Origin: Xanthocytophaga agilis
GTDB lineage: Bacteria > Bacteroidota > Bacteroidia > Cytophagales > 172606-1
Assembly: GCF_030068605.1 (NCBI RefSeq)
Contig: NZ_JASJOU010000004.1
Location: forward strand, 62,001 to 126,000
Length of the DNA: 64,000 nt
Direction of reading: 5' to 3'
Positions 18,339 through 28,999 of the stretch are shown piece by piece (within the stretch, counting starts at the first letter, position 1; every line of letters begins with the position of its first letter). Position numbers and translations under genes: made by a program. The notes beneath the pieces were generated by a model. It had not been told where the DNA came from and searched no databases. It worked only from the letters and a program-made list of their open reading frames with translations.

Positions 18339-19571
18339 CTATTGACGCATCTGTACTATCATTTCTGCTACTTCACGTCCAGATTGCATAGCTCCGTTCA
18401 GTGAAGGATAGCGTGTATAATCCCCACAGGTGTAGGTGTAGTTAGTAAGCTTTAGGGGTATGGGCTGCTTAGTATCAGGCAGATATTGTGGCAAGGCGTG
18501 AGGTATGGAATAGGTACGGATGTGTTGCCAGTTTTTTGCCTCAGCACCAAACCATTCAATCATCTCCAGATGTACTTTCTGAGCCAGTTCTCCATTGGAA
18601 TAAGGATACTGACCTACCAGATTCACAGAGATCAGCGCTTCATCTGTAGGCGTATAGGAGGGCGCTACATCCGATAAGACAGCGATATGGTTGACAATTC
18701 CGTCTGCATCCGCATTAATGGCCAGCATAGGTCTACTTAATGGGGATTTAGGAGCTGTGAAATAGAGACAGGTAGTTCCGTTAAACTCGACTGATTGGGT
18801 GTCAGGATACCAGCGGTGAAACTGCCGGGCGTCAGTAGCAATAACAATTGTATCGGCTTCCAGACTTTCTCCATTTTCGAGGTGTACAATTTTTCCATCT
18901 ATGTATCTGACTTTAGTTTGCAGTCGGATACTTTGGGATGGGAGGTAAGAGGCTATCTGTCTGGGTATTGCCTGCATTCCCTGTGCAGGAATTACAGCCT
19001 GTCCAGTGGCAAACTGTTTAAACAGAAACTGAAAGAACAGGTAAGAGGTATGCAGTTCTTTTTCCAGAAAGACACCACTAAAGAATGGACGGAAAAATGT
19101 ATCAATGATTTCATCACTATAACCATACTTATGCAAAAAGTTCAATGTAGAGTCGTTTGCCTTTTCGTGAAAGAAGCTAGAGTTGGCAACAGACTTTAAC
19201 TTTTGACTTAGTTGCAGAATCTTTACCTTATCCCACAACGATCCCACAGGTGCTATCAAGGCTTCCGGAGCTGACAGAAGGCGCTGTAGTGGATTCGGCA
19301 TAGTATGAAACCTACCTTGCTTGCGGATAATAGCACCAGACTGAAATTCCCGAAATTGCAGGGATTCATATTGGAGTAGTTGCTGAGCCTCCGGATAGGA
19401 GGGAAGAAAAATCTGAAAGCCTCTGTCCAGGAGAAAACCGCCTGCTTTATCTGTGCGAACTCTGCCTCCCACAGCATCCGATGCTTCCAGAATCGTTGAC
19501 TGTATGCCTTTATCCTGTAAGTACTTGGCGCAGGTTAATCCCGCAATTCCTGCTCCTATAATGACTACCAT
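18339..19571 (-). CDS. FAD-dependent amine-oxidase/phytoene-desaturase-like oxidoreductase
   Basis: 410 residues from ATG 19571 ([19 protein letters not shown]), chosen because the Rossmann GxGxxG starts at once; 18 upstream codons are unlikely. [27 protein letters not shown] is the second dinucleotide-binding and flavin-contact segment of the amine oxidase/NAD(P)-binding_8 family, and the C-terminal [24 protein letters not shown] is the FAD-binding end motif. Substrate unknown; relatives act on carotenoids, amines or protoporphyrinogen. Confidence 0.88.
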   Translation of the reverse strand: MVVIIGAGIAGLTCAKYLQDKGIQSTILEASDAVGGRVRTDKAGGFLLDRGFQIFLPSYPEAQQLLQYESLQFREFQSGAIIRKQGRFHTMPNPLQRLLSAPEALIAPVGSLWDKVKILQLSQKLKSVANSSFFHEKANDSTLNFLHKYGYSDEIIDTFFRPFFSGVFLEKELHTSYLFFQFLFKQFATGQAVIPAQGMQAIPRQIASYLPSQSIRLQTKVRYIDGKIVHLENGESLEADTIVIATDARQFHRWYPDTQSVEFNGTTCLYFTAPKSPLSRPMLAINADADGIVNHIAVLSDVAPSYTPTDEALISVNLVGQYPYSNGELAQKVHLEMIEWFGAEAKNWQHIRTYSIPHALPQYLPDTKQPIPLKLTNYTYTCGDYTRYPSLNGAMQSGREVAEMIVQMRQ

Positions 19572-19715
19572 GGTAATATGTAAGTAAAGATGTATCGTTT
19601 TGTCTGTTATGGTAGTAACTATCAAGCTGGAATTTTGTTTACTATTTTTGTGGACAAGATAATTTCCTCTCTGCCTTATGGAAGAATCTTGTCGCTACTA
19701 CTGTTAACATAAGTC

Positions 19716-20327
19716 TTACGGCTTAGCCATTTGATTTACCAGTTCCAGTCTGCCAACTACACTATTGGGAGGTAAAATGGTACCTGGAGTGGTTACGGCA
19801 TTAGCTCCAAGACGGGAGTTATCTCCTATCAGGGCGCCAAACTTAGTGACTTTTGTGTCAATGATTTCGTGGTTGACCTTTGCCCAGATACGTTTATCTT
19901 CCCGTTCATTGAAGTGATTGGCAATGATTGCTCCGGCTTCCATATTTACCTGATTGCCAATGATAGAATCCCCGACAAAGTTAAAGTGTGCCAGCGCACT
20001 TCCGGAAAAGATAAAACTGGACTTTACTTCACACCCTGGGCCTATAGATACATTTTCTGCCAGAAATACCCCTCCCCGAAGATAAGCATGAGCCCCAATG
20101 AAACAACCTTTAGAGATGATAACAGGTGCTTTCAGAACAACCCCTTGCTCAACCACACTATCTTTATGAATGGCAATATGATCACGGATGATAAAGTCCG
20201 GATCGAGAGTGGCAAGGATCTGAGAGATAATATTTTGAATATCAGTTGTAATTTCCCAGGGGGTAGGATAGTTTTCCAGTATAGGGAGTGTCTGAAAGAT
20301 GCCAGAAATGGAATGTGGAAGTAACAT
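19716..20327 (-). CDS. Left-handed beta-helix (hexapeptide repeat) protein, nucleotide-sugar/acyltransferase-like
   Basis: 203 residues from ATG 20327; the longer frame needs a TTG. Hexapeptide repeats of the [LIV]GxxxxI type run through IAIHKDSVVEQGVVLKAPVI, CFIGAHAYLRGGVFLAENV, SIGPGCEVKSS and FGALIGDNSRLGANAVTTPG. It resembles the LbetaH portion of bacterial GlmU-like or glucose-1-phosphate thymidylyltransferase-like proteins but lacks the nucleotidyltransferase domain. The reaction cannot be assigned. Confidence 0.75.
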   Translation of the reverse strand: MLLPHSISGIFQTLPILENYPTPWEITTDIQNIISQILATLDPDFIIRDHIAIHKDSVVEQGVVLKAPVIISKGCFIGAHAYLRGGVFLAENVSIGPGCEVKSSFIFSGSALAHFNFVGDSIIGNQVNMEAGAIIANHFNEREDKRIWAKVNHEIIDTKVTKFGALIGDNSRLGANAVTTPGTILPPNSVVGRLELVNQMAKP

Positions 20328-20370
20328 AGGTAGTATGGTAAGTGGACATACCAAGGTAAGGGAATCCCAT

Positions 20371-20396
20371 AAAAAAAGCCACCCGAAGGTGGCTTC
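20371..20396 (-). terminator. Rho-independent terminator for the 20422 gene
   Basis: The stem aagccacc (20376-20383) / ggtggctt (20388-20395) encloses the tetraloop cgaa. On the minus strand it is followed by a T run (plus-strand aaaaaaa at 20371-20377). It lies 26 nt beyond the stop of the minus-strand barrel gene. Confidence 0.9.
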
Positions 20397-20421
20397 TCTG
20401 TTAAAATATATTTCTTATTGA

Positions 20422-21036
20422 TTAGAAGAAATAGCTGATACCCAGAGATGGACTTAGTGAGTTTACATCCAGACCAATAGTCGTGTTATTGTTATTACCT
20501 CCCTGAGGATTAACAGAGTTTATATAAAAACCTCTTAATGTTAATTCTGTAGCCCAATGTGAAGATGGGAAGAAGGCAAATCCTGGAGAAATGCTAAAAT
20601 CGATTGTATTCACTTTTGACTCAGTGGTATTTGTTGAGTTAGCGAATTCTGTTTTAGTCTTCTCCTTACCGAATCCAAATCCTAAACGACTTTGTGCGAA
20701 GAAATGGAATTTATCTCCAGATGTAGGAATATAGTATCTGACAAATGGCGATACATTTACAGTAGGAGTAGTCTCAGTAACAACGTTGGTATTGTTAATG
20801 TATTTGTTTTTTGTAGTAGTGAAACCCAGACCTAATCCTACAGCAAACTGATCACTAACAAAATAACCTACGCTAGGAGTCAAAGCAAATGAAGAATACT
20901 TGTAGTTGGAATTCGCTTCATAACTTTTGGAAGAAACACCAAACTGACCATTGATAAATAATTTTCCTTGTTCTACCTGTGCAGTGGCAGTCATAGCTGA
21001 GATCATTGCGATAGCCGCAATAAAGATTTTTTTCAT
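20422..21036 (-). CDS. Outer-membrane beta-barrel protein (OmpX/Omp_b-brl type)
   Basis: 204 residues with signal MKKIFIAAIAMISAMTATAQ and cleavage after TAQ. The strands are regular (KLFINGQFGVSSKSYEAN, SSFALTPSVGYFVSDQFAVGLGLGFTTTKNKY, TVNVSPFVRYYIPTSG, FFAQSRLGFGFGKEK, DFSISPGFAFFPSSHWATELTLRGFYI) and the chain ends LGISYFF with the aromatic terminus used for outer-membrane insertion. It is probably an eight-stranded barrel. It has its own promoter and terminator, so it is a monocistronic unit. Confidence 0.9.
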   Translation of the reverse strand: MKKIFIAAIAMISAMTATAQVEQGKLFINGQFGVSSKSYEANSNYKYSSFALTPSVGYFVSDQFAVGLGLGFTTTKNKYINNTNVVTETTPTVNVSPFVRYYIPTSGDKFHFFAQSRLGFGFGKEKTKTEFANSTNTTESKVNTIDFSISPGFAFFPSSHWATELTLRGFYINSVNPQGGNNNNTTIGLDVNSLSPSLGISYFF

Positions 21037-21071
21037 TGTTTTACTGGTTTTTTGGTTAATAAAAGCTGGTG

Positions 21072-21102
21072 CAAATATCTTTCAGAAAAGGAAAATACAA
21101 AA
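21072..21102 (-). promoter_or_regulatory. Candidate promoter of the OmpX-like gene
   Basis: On the minus strand, TTTTG (21102-21098) is followed after 18 nt by GATATTTG (21079-21072), close to the Bacteroidota TTTG-N19-TAnnTTTG consensus. It lies 36 nt before the ATG at 21036. Confidence 0.55.
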
Positions 21103-21194
21103 TAGAAAAAGCGAATTTCCCTTTTGGAATAAAGGAAGATCCGCTTTTTGTAATTTGTTATAAGTAAGACGATTATTTTTAACTATAGATAAAA

Positions 21195-22859
21195 TTACTT
21201 AGAAATATTACGCATACTCTTAAATGCATTAATCAATCCGTTTGTAGAACTGTCATGTGAAGTAACTTCCTCTTCTGTTTCCAGCTCAGGCAAAATCTTG
21301 CTGGCAAGCTGTTTACCCAGTTCTACCCCCCACTGATCAAAGCTATAGATATTCCAGATTACTCCCTGTACAAAAATCTTGTGTTCGTACATAGCAATCA
21401 GGCTACCCAGTGTATACGGCGTGATACGTTTTACCAGAATAGAGTTAGTAGGACGATTGCCCTGGAACACTTTAAATGGAACCAGTGGCGCAAATTCCGT
21501 TTCGGACTTACCTGCTTTGATGAACTCATCGCGTACTTCAGCCTCCGTCTTTCCTTTCATCAGCGCTTCTGTCTGAGCAAAGAAGTTAGACATCAGTAAG
21601 GTATGGTGATTGCCAATCGCATTGTGCGTAATAGCTGGCGCAATAAAGTCACAAGGAATCAACTTGGTGCCCTGGTGAATCAGCTGATAAAATGCATGCT
21701 GACCATTTGTACCCGGTTCTCCCCAGATAACAGGACCTGTAGAGTAGGTGACAGGTGTACCATTGCGGTCTACATATTTGCCATTGCTTTCCATATCTCC
21801 CTGCTGGAAATAGGCTGCAAAGCGGTGCATATATTGATCATACGGAAGAATGGCATGGCTTTGGGCATCAAAGAAATTGTTGTACCATACACCCAGCAGA
21901 CCCAGTGTGACAGGAATGTTTTCTGCGAAAGGAGTAGTCTGGAAGTGCTGATCCATAGCATAGGCTCCTTCCAGCAATGCTTTGAAGTTGTCAAATCCGA
22001 TGGTACAGGCTATCGATAATCCAATAGCAGACCAGAGAGAATACCGTCCACCTACCCAGTCCCAGAAGCCGAACATGTTGGCTGTATCAATACCAAACTT
22101 CTGTACCTCCTTTGCATTGGTAGACAGAGCCACAAAGTGTTTGGCTACCAGGCTTTCGTCTTTGGCTGAGGTCAGAAACCAGTTACGGGCCGAATGCGCA
22201 TTGGCCATAGTCTCCTGTGTGGTAAACGTTTTGGAGGCTATCATAAACAGCGTCGTCTCCGGATTTACCTTTTTCAGCGTTTCCACAATGTGCGTACCAT
22301 CTACGTTAGATACAAAGTGCACACTCATATTAGATTTCCAGTAAGGCTTCAGTGCTTCTGTCACCATCACTGGACCCAGGTCAGAGCCACCAATCCCAAT
22401 GTTGACGATATCGGTAATGGCTTTGCCTGTGTAGCCTTTCCATTCACCGGAAATAATCTGGTTAGAGAATTTTTCCATTTGTGCCAGCACTCCATTTACA
22501 TCTAGCATCACATCTTTGCCTTCTGAATAAACAGGCTTACCCGAACGGTTACGCAGGGCAGTATGCAGTACCGAACGACCTTCTGTGGCATTGATGGCTT
22601 CTCCACCAAACATGGCTTCAATAGCCTGCTTCAATTGGGATTCCTCAGCCAGTTGAAGCAACAGACTTTTGGTTTGATCTGATATATTGTTTTTTGAATA
22701 GTCCAGTAAAATATCCTCGAAAGTCAGCGAGAATTTTTTGAACCGATCCGCATCCTGAGCAAAAAGATCTTTGATCTGACGATCTCTGGTTTGTTCGGCA
22801 TGAACGGTCAGTTGCTTCCAGGCATTGGTTTGTGTAGGATTTACTTTAGGAAAAGCCAT
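21195..22859 (-). CDS. pgi: Glucose-6-phosphate isomerase
   Basis: 554 residues, full length for the long (E. coli-type) PGI. It begins [20 protein letters not shown]. Signatures are [35 protein letters not shown] (sugar-phosphate loop), [20 protein letters not shown], and [28 protein letters not shown] with [16 protein letters not shown]. It interconverts glucose-6-phosphate and fructose-6-phosphate in the cytoplasm. It is transcribed alone, divergently from the HEAT-repeat gene at 23108. Confidence 0.98.
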   Translation of the reverse strand: MAFPKVNPTQTNAWKQLTVHAEQTRDRQIKDLFAQDADRFKKFSLTFEDILLDYSKNNISDQTKSLLLQLAEESQLKQAIEAMFGGEAINATEGRSVLHTALRNRSGKPVYSEGKDVMLDVNGVLAQMEKFSNQIISGEWKGYTGKAITDIVNIGIGGSDLGPVMVTEALKPYWKSNMSVHFVSNVDGTHIVETLKKVNPETTLFMIASKTFTTQETMANAHSARNWFLTSAKDESLVAKHFVALSTNAKEVQKFGIDTANMFGFWDWVGGRYSLWSAIGLSIACTIGFDNFKALLEGAYAMDQHFQTTPFAENIPVTLGLLGVWYNNFFDAQSHAILPYDQYMHRFAAYFQQGDMESNGKYVDRNGTPVTYSTGPVIWGEPGTNGQHAFYQLIHQGTKLIPCDFIAPAITHNAIGNHHTLLMSNFFAQTEALMKGKTEAEVRDEFIKAGKSETEFAPLVPFKVFQGNRPTNSILVKRITPYTLGSLIAMYEHKIFVQGVIWNIYSFDQWGVELGKQLASKILPELETEEEVTSHDSSTNGLINAFKSMRNISK

Positions 22860-23061
22860 GGGATATGATTTAACTGTTGGTAAAAAATAGGTTTGTATGT
22901 ATCGGCATGTGTTTGCCTGTAAAAGAATTTCAATATAAGTGCTTTAGTGAAATTCTGCGTGCAATTTTGAGAAGAATCTGTTTACATGCAAATGGTTAAG
23001 AATTTTAATATTATAATAAACCCTCTCCCTATTTTTTCGTAGAGTAGCTACAGTTTACAAC

Positions 23062-23069
23062 TACCTTTG
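23062..23069 (+). promoter_or_regulatory. Candidate -7 box (TACCTTTG)
   Basis: TACCTTTG is an exact TAnnTTTG match lying 38 nt before the ATG at 23108. The -33 region is T-rich (ttttttcg) without a clear TTTG at the ideal distance. Confidence 0.45.
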
Positions 23070-23107
23070 TTCATCGTTCTATTTTTTACTATTCACTTTT
23101 TGAATTT

Positions 23108-26086
23108 ATGGCATTTACCCTTGACCAGCTGAATTATGCTGCCAGCCAGGCATATACCTCTATGCAAAATGACACCTGGCTACAGGAACCCATTAAAGCT
23201 AATTTTTACAAAAGTCTGGAAGAACTGGTTGACTACATTTCAGGAAAAAGTACAGTAGCACCCACTATAACCCCAACACATCCCAGAGATGGATACTATT
23301 ACATGCCTTTGCTGAAACTGGTAGATATTGGAAATCTGGATGAGCAGGATCAGAAGCTGATTAAAGTTTTTGCAGGGTCTAAAAATGCCCCTATGTTTAT
23401 GTCTCCGATTCTGCAACAGATAGCTGATCAAATTCTGGCAGAAAAGGATGAAGATGGTTTGGTGAAGGCTATGGTTACCCTTCGCAAATTTGGTTTGACA
23501 GATGAAGCTGTCTTATTCTCACTGGCAGGAGTAGGAAGTGGAGCCACCAGCACAGCCTATTATATCTTCTTCTATGACCGACCTAAGCTGTTGGTGCATG
23601 CCGCCGGAAAATACATTGCTTCGATATTTCCGGAATACAAAGATAAAGTTGTAGATGCGTTTATTACCAAACATGCCAGTGCCGACTGGAGTGGAAGACT
23701 GATAGAATACCTGGCACAATATACCTCCTATGATTTGTCGGATTTTCTTTATTATACCAGTTATAGCACTACCTACCTATGTCTGGACAATGCTATCTAT
23801 ATCGCTACCTACAATCCGGAACTGCACGAAAAGGCTTTATTGGAGGCGTATGAGAACGGGAATACGTATGTTACAAAACCAGCTGTAAAATATTTTATTC
23901 TGCGGGCTATGGCCGACAAACTACCTGAGGTCTATCGCACAAAACAACTGGATGCTGCACGTACCTATCTGCAAACTCATATAACGGAAGGAAAAGGGCA
24001 TTGGGGATACCAGGAGGCTTCCTTCTGGATGAGAGATCAGAGTGGACGCAACATACAGAAGATTGTGAGTCCTACCGCAATGGAAGATCTGTTTCAGTAC
24101 GAACCGGAAAATGCTGCACAGATAGCCAGTGACTATCTGAGACAACTGAATATAGCTTTTATAAGTCCGGAAGTACTGCAGGTGATAGACAAACATATGG
24201 GCGAGAAGGCAGTAGCTGTGCTGGCATTGGGTCTGGAAACAGAAAAGGGTAATGGTACTACACTGAAAGCATTGCTTGAACTACTGGGCAAATACGACTA
24301 TTCCCGCCATATAGATAAAGTATGGAACATCACCAAAGACAAGAGCAAAAGCATCCGGTTGATTGCTGCTACGGAACTGGCTAAGCTGGGTGAAGCTGCA
24401 TTGCCGAAGTGCCAGGAACTGCTGAGTGCCAAATCAGCGGATGTGCGACAAACGGTAGCGGTTATTCTTTCCCGTATCAAAACCCCTGAAGCTGAAAAGA
24501 TCCTCCTTGATACGGTAAACGCGGAGAAAAATGATGATACTCGGGATGTAATGATAGAGGCATTGGGAGAGAGACGATATCAGCATATGAATGAGCAGCA
24601 GATCACAGATATGATTCTGGCAGCACAGAAACGAGGCAAGCTCGATGCACCACTGGCTGACTGGCTGGATGAGAAAACCCTGCCTGCGTTAACATTTACG
24701 GCTTCGCTGAGCGTCGACAACCTGCTGGCAACACGCTTTCTGATGTATCGTATGAGCCGGGCCAAAGAGATACGGTCGGATGTAGAGGCTCGTCCGTTGC
24801 TTGCATTGATAGATAAAGCCAGTAGTGGAGCCTTTGCCAAAAAGCTTTTTTCACAGTTTATCGACAATGGGGGAGATGCCAAGCAGAAATATTGTCTGAC
24901 ACTGGCAGGTTTTCTGGGTGATGATAGTCTGGTAGATGTGATCCGGCCACAGATTAATAAGTGGGTAGAGTCTAACCGGGGCAAGATGGCTGAATATGGT
25001 GTAGTGGCTTTAGCACTGATAGGTACTAACAAAGCCTTACGGGCAGTAGAGTTTTTTAGTCGTAAGTATAAAACCAAATACTCCAATATTGGTACTGCAG
25101 CACTGAATGCCTTACAGGTTGCAGCCGAAGAACTGGGTATGGATATGAACGAACTGGCCGACAGCATTATTCCGGATTTTGGGTTTGAGAATATGTATAA
25201 AACCTTCAAAGCGGGTGAGGACGAATTCAGAGTATTTATCAACAAGGATTTTAAACTGGCCTTTCTGAACGAAGACAATAAGCTGCTTAAGTCTGCTCCA
25301 AAAAATACGCCCAAGCCCCTGCTGGATGAGTTTAAAGAGATTGGCAAGGAAGTGCGGGATGTGGTACGATCACAGTCGAGCCGGATGGAGTTGTATCTGG
25401 TAATTCAACGCAAATGGAAGCCTGAAAAGTGGCAAAGTTTCTTTGTGAACAACCCGATTATGTTTGTTTATGCCACTCATCTGCTTTGGGGTACATTTGA
25501 TGCATCGGGCAAACTGTCACATACATTCTATTGTGCCGAAGATACGTCATTGCTCAACTTCCAGGACGAAGAGATTACCATTGCGGAAGATAGTATGGTA
25601 GGTATGGTGCATCCGCTGGATTTGTCAGAAGAAGAACGGGCGGCCTGGATACAGAAGTTTTATGAGGCAGGAATAGAACCCTTATTCCCACAGTTGCAGC
25701 GTCCATCTGTACTCCTGTCTGATACGGATAAAGAGCTAATGGAAGTCGAAGAATTTGCGGACAAAAAAGGCAATGCGGTACAGATAAAAGGTGCCTTTAA
25801 ACGGTTTGGCTGGACAGCCTGGGAACTGGGTGATCATGGAGACATTTATTCGTTCTCAAAATCGTTTGACGAACTGGGTGTACAGGCGTTTATCGAAACC
25901 GGAGGTGGTTTGTTTATGGGATACACCGAAGATGGCTGGCTGGCAGAATTTGGAAAATGTTATTTCCGGAAGATGGCCGGCAACATTTATCAGTCTCCTA
26001 ATCTGCCTCTGGGAGAGGTGCCACCTATCGTATATTCAGAAGCCCTAAGCGAACTCCGCCAGATTGTACCGCAAAAGGCTGAGTAG
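23108..26086 (+). CDS. HEAT-repeat protein with C-terminal DUF4132 domain
   Basis: 992 residues, cytoplasmic. Alpha-alpha repeats dominate residues ~330-720 (for example SIRLIAATELAKLGEAALPKCQELLSAKSADVRQTVAVILSRI and DTRDVMIEALGERRY). The C-terminal ~170 residues (LYLVIQRKWKPEKWQSFFVNNPIMFVYATHLLWG, EDEEITIAEDS-like acidic turn, FKRFGWTAWELGDHGDIYSFSKSF) match DUF4132, which is often found with WGR or molybdate-metabolism genes. No catalytic motif is visible; the role is probably scaffolding. Monocistronic. Confidence 0.85.
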   Translation: MAFTLDQLNYAASQAYTSMQNDTWLQEPIKANFYKSLEELVDYISGKSTVAPTITPTHPRDGYYYMPLLKLVDIGNLDEQDQKLIKVFAGSKNAPMFMSPILQQIADQILAEKDEDGLVKAMVTLRKFGLTDEAVLFSLAGVGSGATSTAYYIFFYDRPKLLVHAAGKYIASIFPEYKDKVVDAFITKHASADWSGRLIEYLAQYTSYDLSDFLYYTSYSTTYLCLDNAIYIATYNPELHEKALLEAYENGNTYVTKPAVKYFILRAMADKLPEVYRTKQLDAARTYLQTHITEGKGHWGYQEASFWMRDQSGRNIQKIVSPTAMEDLFQYEPENAAQIASDYLRQLNIAFISPEVLQVIDKHMGEKAVAVLALGLETEKGNGTTLKALLELLGKYDYSRHIDKVWNITKDKSKSIRLIAATELAKLGEAALPKCQELLSAKSADVRQTVAVILSRIKTPEAEKILLDTVNAEKNDDTRDVMIEALGERRYQHMNEQQITDMILAAQKRGKLDAPLADWLDEKTLPALTFTASLSVDNLLATRFLMYRMSRAKEIRSDVEARPLLALIDKASSGAFAKKLFSQFIDNGGDAKQKYCLTLAGFLGDDSLVDVIRPQINKWVESNRGKMAEYGVVALALIGTNKALRAVEFFSRKYKTKYSNIGTAALNALQVAAEELGMDMNELADSIIPDFGFENMYKTFKAGEDEFRVFINKDFKLAFLNEDNKLLKSAPKNTPKPLLDEFKEIGKEVRDVVRSQSSRMELYLVIQRKWKPEKWQSFFVNNPIMFVYATHLLWGTFDASGKLSHTFYCAEDTSLLNFQDEEITIAEDSMVGMVHPLDLSEEERAAWIQKFYEAGIEPLFPQLQRPSVLLSDTDKELMEVEEFADKKGNAVQIKGAFKRFGWTAWELGDHGDIYSFSKSFDELGVQAFIETGGGLFMGYTEDGWLAEFGKCYFRKMAGNIYQSPNLPLGEVPPIVYSEALSELRQIVPQKAE

Positions 26087-26528
26087 TTTTTGCTATTTAC
26101 TCCATGCGCCTAATTAACAGTATTTATTGGTTACTGTGGATTAGGCGTATACATTTAATCGATACTTGTTAGGTAGGGAAATACTGATAGGTTACTTAAT
26201 CGTCAGAAATCTGTTATATGATTATGAAGAAGGATATTCTGTTGCTTGTTGCCTTATGCCTTTCAATAAAACTGACTATCATGGCATAGAATGATTCGTG
26301 TAGTTAGATGTGGATGCCTATAGCACTGAAAATCCCTCTACTAAGCTTTCTCTCTATTAAGCTATATAGTGTCAATAGGAGTGAATATTAACCTAAAACC
26401 AGGTCATGAGAACAACCACATTTCTGCCAGAAGTCTTCCTTTCACAGATTTGATTACAAGAAAAGTAGATTTGGCTAAGACTGCTCTTTTATTCTTGCTC
26501 AATTTTGTAGGGTAAAAACATAAAGAAC
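26087..26528. other. Intergenic gap with hairpin and possible gene remnants
   Basis: A hairpin of 8 bp plus 6 bp (cgcctaat 26107-26114 / attaggcg 26140-26147, inner acagta/tactgt) lies 20 nt after the DUF4132 stop and may terminate it. At 26218-26289 a 23-codon frame (MIMKKDILLLVALCLSIKLT then IMA stop) looks like a signal peptide with nothing after it. A second open stretch ends just before 26520. These may be remains of a deleted secreted-protein gene; the evidence is weak. Confidence 0.4.
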
Positions 26529-28940
26529 ATGCAAGGAAACAAGAATAGTCTATTGCTTAGCCTCACGCTTAGCCTGTTTGGCATCTTATCAATTATCCAA
26601 CTGGTAACCGCCCAATCAACGGGTAATCTAAAGGGTAGAATCATTGAACAATCTACCAAACAACCACTTGCAGGGGTAAGTGTATTACTGGACAATACCA
26701 CATTTGGTGCAGTTACCGATACCGCCGGGATATTTTCAATCAAAACGATCCCAGCCGGATCTTACTCGCTTACTATCTCGATGGTTGGCTTTCAAACAAA
26801 AAAAATTAACGAAATTACGATTACCTCCAATAAAACGTATTATTCAGAATTTGAACTTTTAGAAGACATCGGGCAACTCAGTGAAGTTACGGTAGTTTCA
26901 TTCAAAGGTGAGAATAATCCGTTGACACCCGTTTCCTCTTATTCTTTTTCAAGAGAAGAAATTTTTCGAAGCCCAGGGGCTCAAGGTGACATTATGAGGG
27001 CCTTATCTGTGCTACCAGGTGTAGTGAGTAGCGGTGCTCAGTTTTCAGCCATTGCTGCCAGAGGACAAGGTACTCAGGATAATATTTATATGGTAGATGA
27101 TATGCCCATGTTTAATCTGTCTCATTTAGAAGCCGAGGGATTTAACTCGGGTTTCAATGATCCGAATGGCGGCAGGTTTAGCATTTTTGCGCCAAGAATT
27201 ATCGACAACGTGCAATTTCAAAACGGTGGCTTTGATGCTGTTTATGGGAGGAAATCATCATCCTATCTAAGTCTTGGTATCAAAGAGGGCAACAAAGCAT
27301 CCTGGTCTTTCGGCGGGCAGTTTGATTTGCTTGGTGCCACATTGATTGCTGACGGGCCGATCTCACCAAAAACAAGCCTATTTACTTCCGGACGCTATCA
27401 TAATTTTGCAGCCCTGCAAAATGTACTCAACATACAAAACCCCAGTTTTATAAGTTTTGGTGATTATCTTCTAAAGACGACAACCCAGATTAATGTAAAG
27501 AATAAGCTCTCACTCGTAGTTATGTATAATCCTGAAAGCACCCACCGGAATATAGATGCTATTGGCGGAGAGACTAACCTTAATGAGGATAACAGTGCGG
27601 GCACTGTACTGTGGAATCATCGGGGAAGCAAAGCGATTGCAGGTTTTAACCTGCAAACATTAACCAGTACGAGCAGCTACTGGAAAAATATATTGTATTA
27701 CCGATCCTCTACCGTGGATAATAATTTTGGAAGATTTTCCCCCTCACTCAGTTCCGGAGGCGATATCATTAATCCCAGATCCGGAAGATACGAGGATAAG
27801 CTCAGAAGCATTAAAAACAATCAGCAGGAAATAGGTTACCGCTCTATTTATACAAAACATTACGATAATCTGACGGTAACGGCTGGAATAGATGCCATGG
27901 TACTGAACCTTGACTACCGGAGAACGCTCAGTCGTATTGACACCGTCTATACCTTCCGAAGTACGGATGTCAGGCCGAGCCCGTCACAATACTATCAGAT
28001 AGTAGATCCCTCCCAATTCAATTCGGTCTATAACAAAAGTACCTTCAATGGCTCAGGTTACATTGCTTTGTCTTGGACAATTTCCCCACGCTTCACCCTT
28101 AATCCTGGTATACGTTATGATTTTACAGGCTTCTCTGATGAGCATACCGTTTCGCCTCGTCTCAGTGGATCGTTTGCGTTGAATGACAAGCACAGCATTA
28201 ATTTTGCAACTGGCCTGTATTATCAGGATGCGGCTTATGCTGATGTTGCCGGCCAATCAGAAAAGAATAAGATTAATAATGAAAGAGTTATACAATCCAT
28301 TTTAGGGTATAAACTTCAATTCTCACCAGATCTCAAACTGGTTGTGGAGGGTTGGCACAAACAATTTAACAACCTTGTGGTGCAACCCAACCGCATGCAA
28401 AGTTTTCTGACAAATACTGGAGATGGCTATGCGTATGGTGCCGATATTAGCCTGGTTAAAAGATTATCCCGCAAATACTATGGCCAGATCGGCTACTCAT
28501 ATATGGTAAGCAAAAGGGATGACCATACTACGTTAGGAGAATACAACTACATCTTCAGCATTCCACACACACTCAACATTCTTGCCAGTTACAAGCCTAC
28601 TGACAAGTGGATATTCTCCGGGAAATTTCGTTACAGCACAGGTCGCCCGACAGATGAATACATAGTTTATTCGGATGTGCTCAACGATCCCAACAAAATT
28701 CGGTATGGCCAACAAATTACTGCTGTTAATGGCAGAAGGCTTGCCGACTACTTCAGCCTGGATATACGGGTAGATTACTACGTTCCCATGAAACGTGGTA
28801 CGTTCTCCGCCTTCCTTGACCTGGTCAATGTCACCAACCGGTTCAATGTAAACTCAGAGATTTTTTTACCGGAAACAGGCCGAACTTTCAATATTGGACT
28901 GGGCGTATTCCCAACGTTTGGAGTAAGGGTAGATCTATAA
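26529..28940 (+). CDS. TonB-dependent outer-membrane receptor with N-terminal carboxypeptidase-like domain
   Basis: 803 residues with a Sec signal ending LVTAQ. Residues ~32-110 are a CarboxypepD_reg-like beta domain (LKGRIIEQSTKQPLAGVSVLLDNTTFGAVTDTAGIFSIKTIPAGSYSLTISMVGF). The plug follows (FRSPGAQGDIMRALSVLPGVVSS, IAARGQGTQDNIYMVDDMPMFNLSH, FQNGGFDAVYGRKSSSYL), then a 22-strand barrel ending TFNIGLGVFPTFGVRVDL. No SusD gene is adjacent, so it more likely takes up a siderophore, vitamin or metal complex than a glycan. It precedes the SDR gene by 59 nt. Confidence 0.93.
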   Translation: MQGNKNSLLLSLTLSLFGILSIIQLVTAQSTGNLKGRIIEQSTKQPLAGVSVLLDNTTFGAVTDTAGIFSIKTIPAGSYSLTISMVGFQTKKINEITITSNKTYYSEFELLEDIGQLSEVTVVSFKGENNPLTPVSSYSFSREEIFRSPGAQGDIMRALSVLPGVVSSGAQFSAIAARGQGTQDNIYMVDDMPMFNLSHLEAEGFNSGFNDPNGGRFSIFAPRIIDNVQFQNGGFDAVYGRKSSSYLSLGIKEGNKASWSFGGQFDLLGATLIADGPISPKTSLFTSGRYHNFAALQNVLNIQNPSFISFGDYLLKTTTQINVKNKLSLVVMYNPESTHRNIDAIGGETNLNEDNSAGTVLWNHRGSKAIAGFNLQTLTSTSSYWKNILYYRSSTVDNNFGRFSPSLSSGGDIINPRSGRYEDKLRSIKNNQQEIGYRSIYTKHYDNLTVTAGIDAMVLNLDYRRTLSRIDTVYTFRSTDVRPSPSQYYQIVDPSQFNSVYNKSTFNGSGYIALSWTISPRFTLNPGIRYDFTGFSDEHTVSPRLSGSFALNDKHSINFATGLYYQDAAYADVAGQSEKNKINNERVIQSILGYKLQFSPDLKLVVEGWHKQFNNLVVQPNRMQSFLTNTGDGYAYGADISLVKRLSRKYYGQIGYSYMVSKRDDHTTLGEYNYIFSIPHTLNILASYKPTDKWIFSGKFRYSTGRPTDEYIVYSDVLNDPNKIRYGQQITAVNGRRLADYFSLDIRVDYYVPMKRGTFSAFLDLVNVTNRFNVNSEIFLPETGRTFNIGLGVFPTFGVRVDL

Positions 28941-28999
28941 TTTAATCACCCTTGGCCCATAGCTCATACAGCACTTATTCACAATAAATTTAAGAAAAA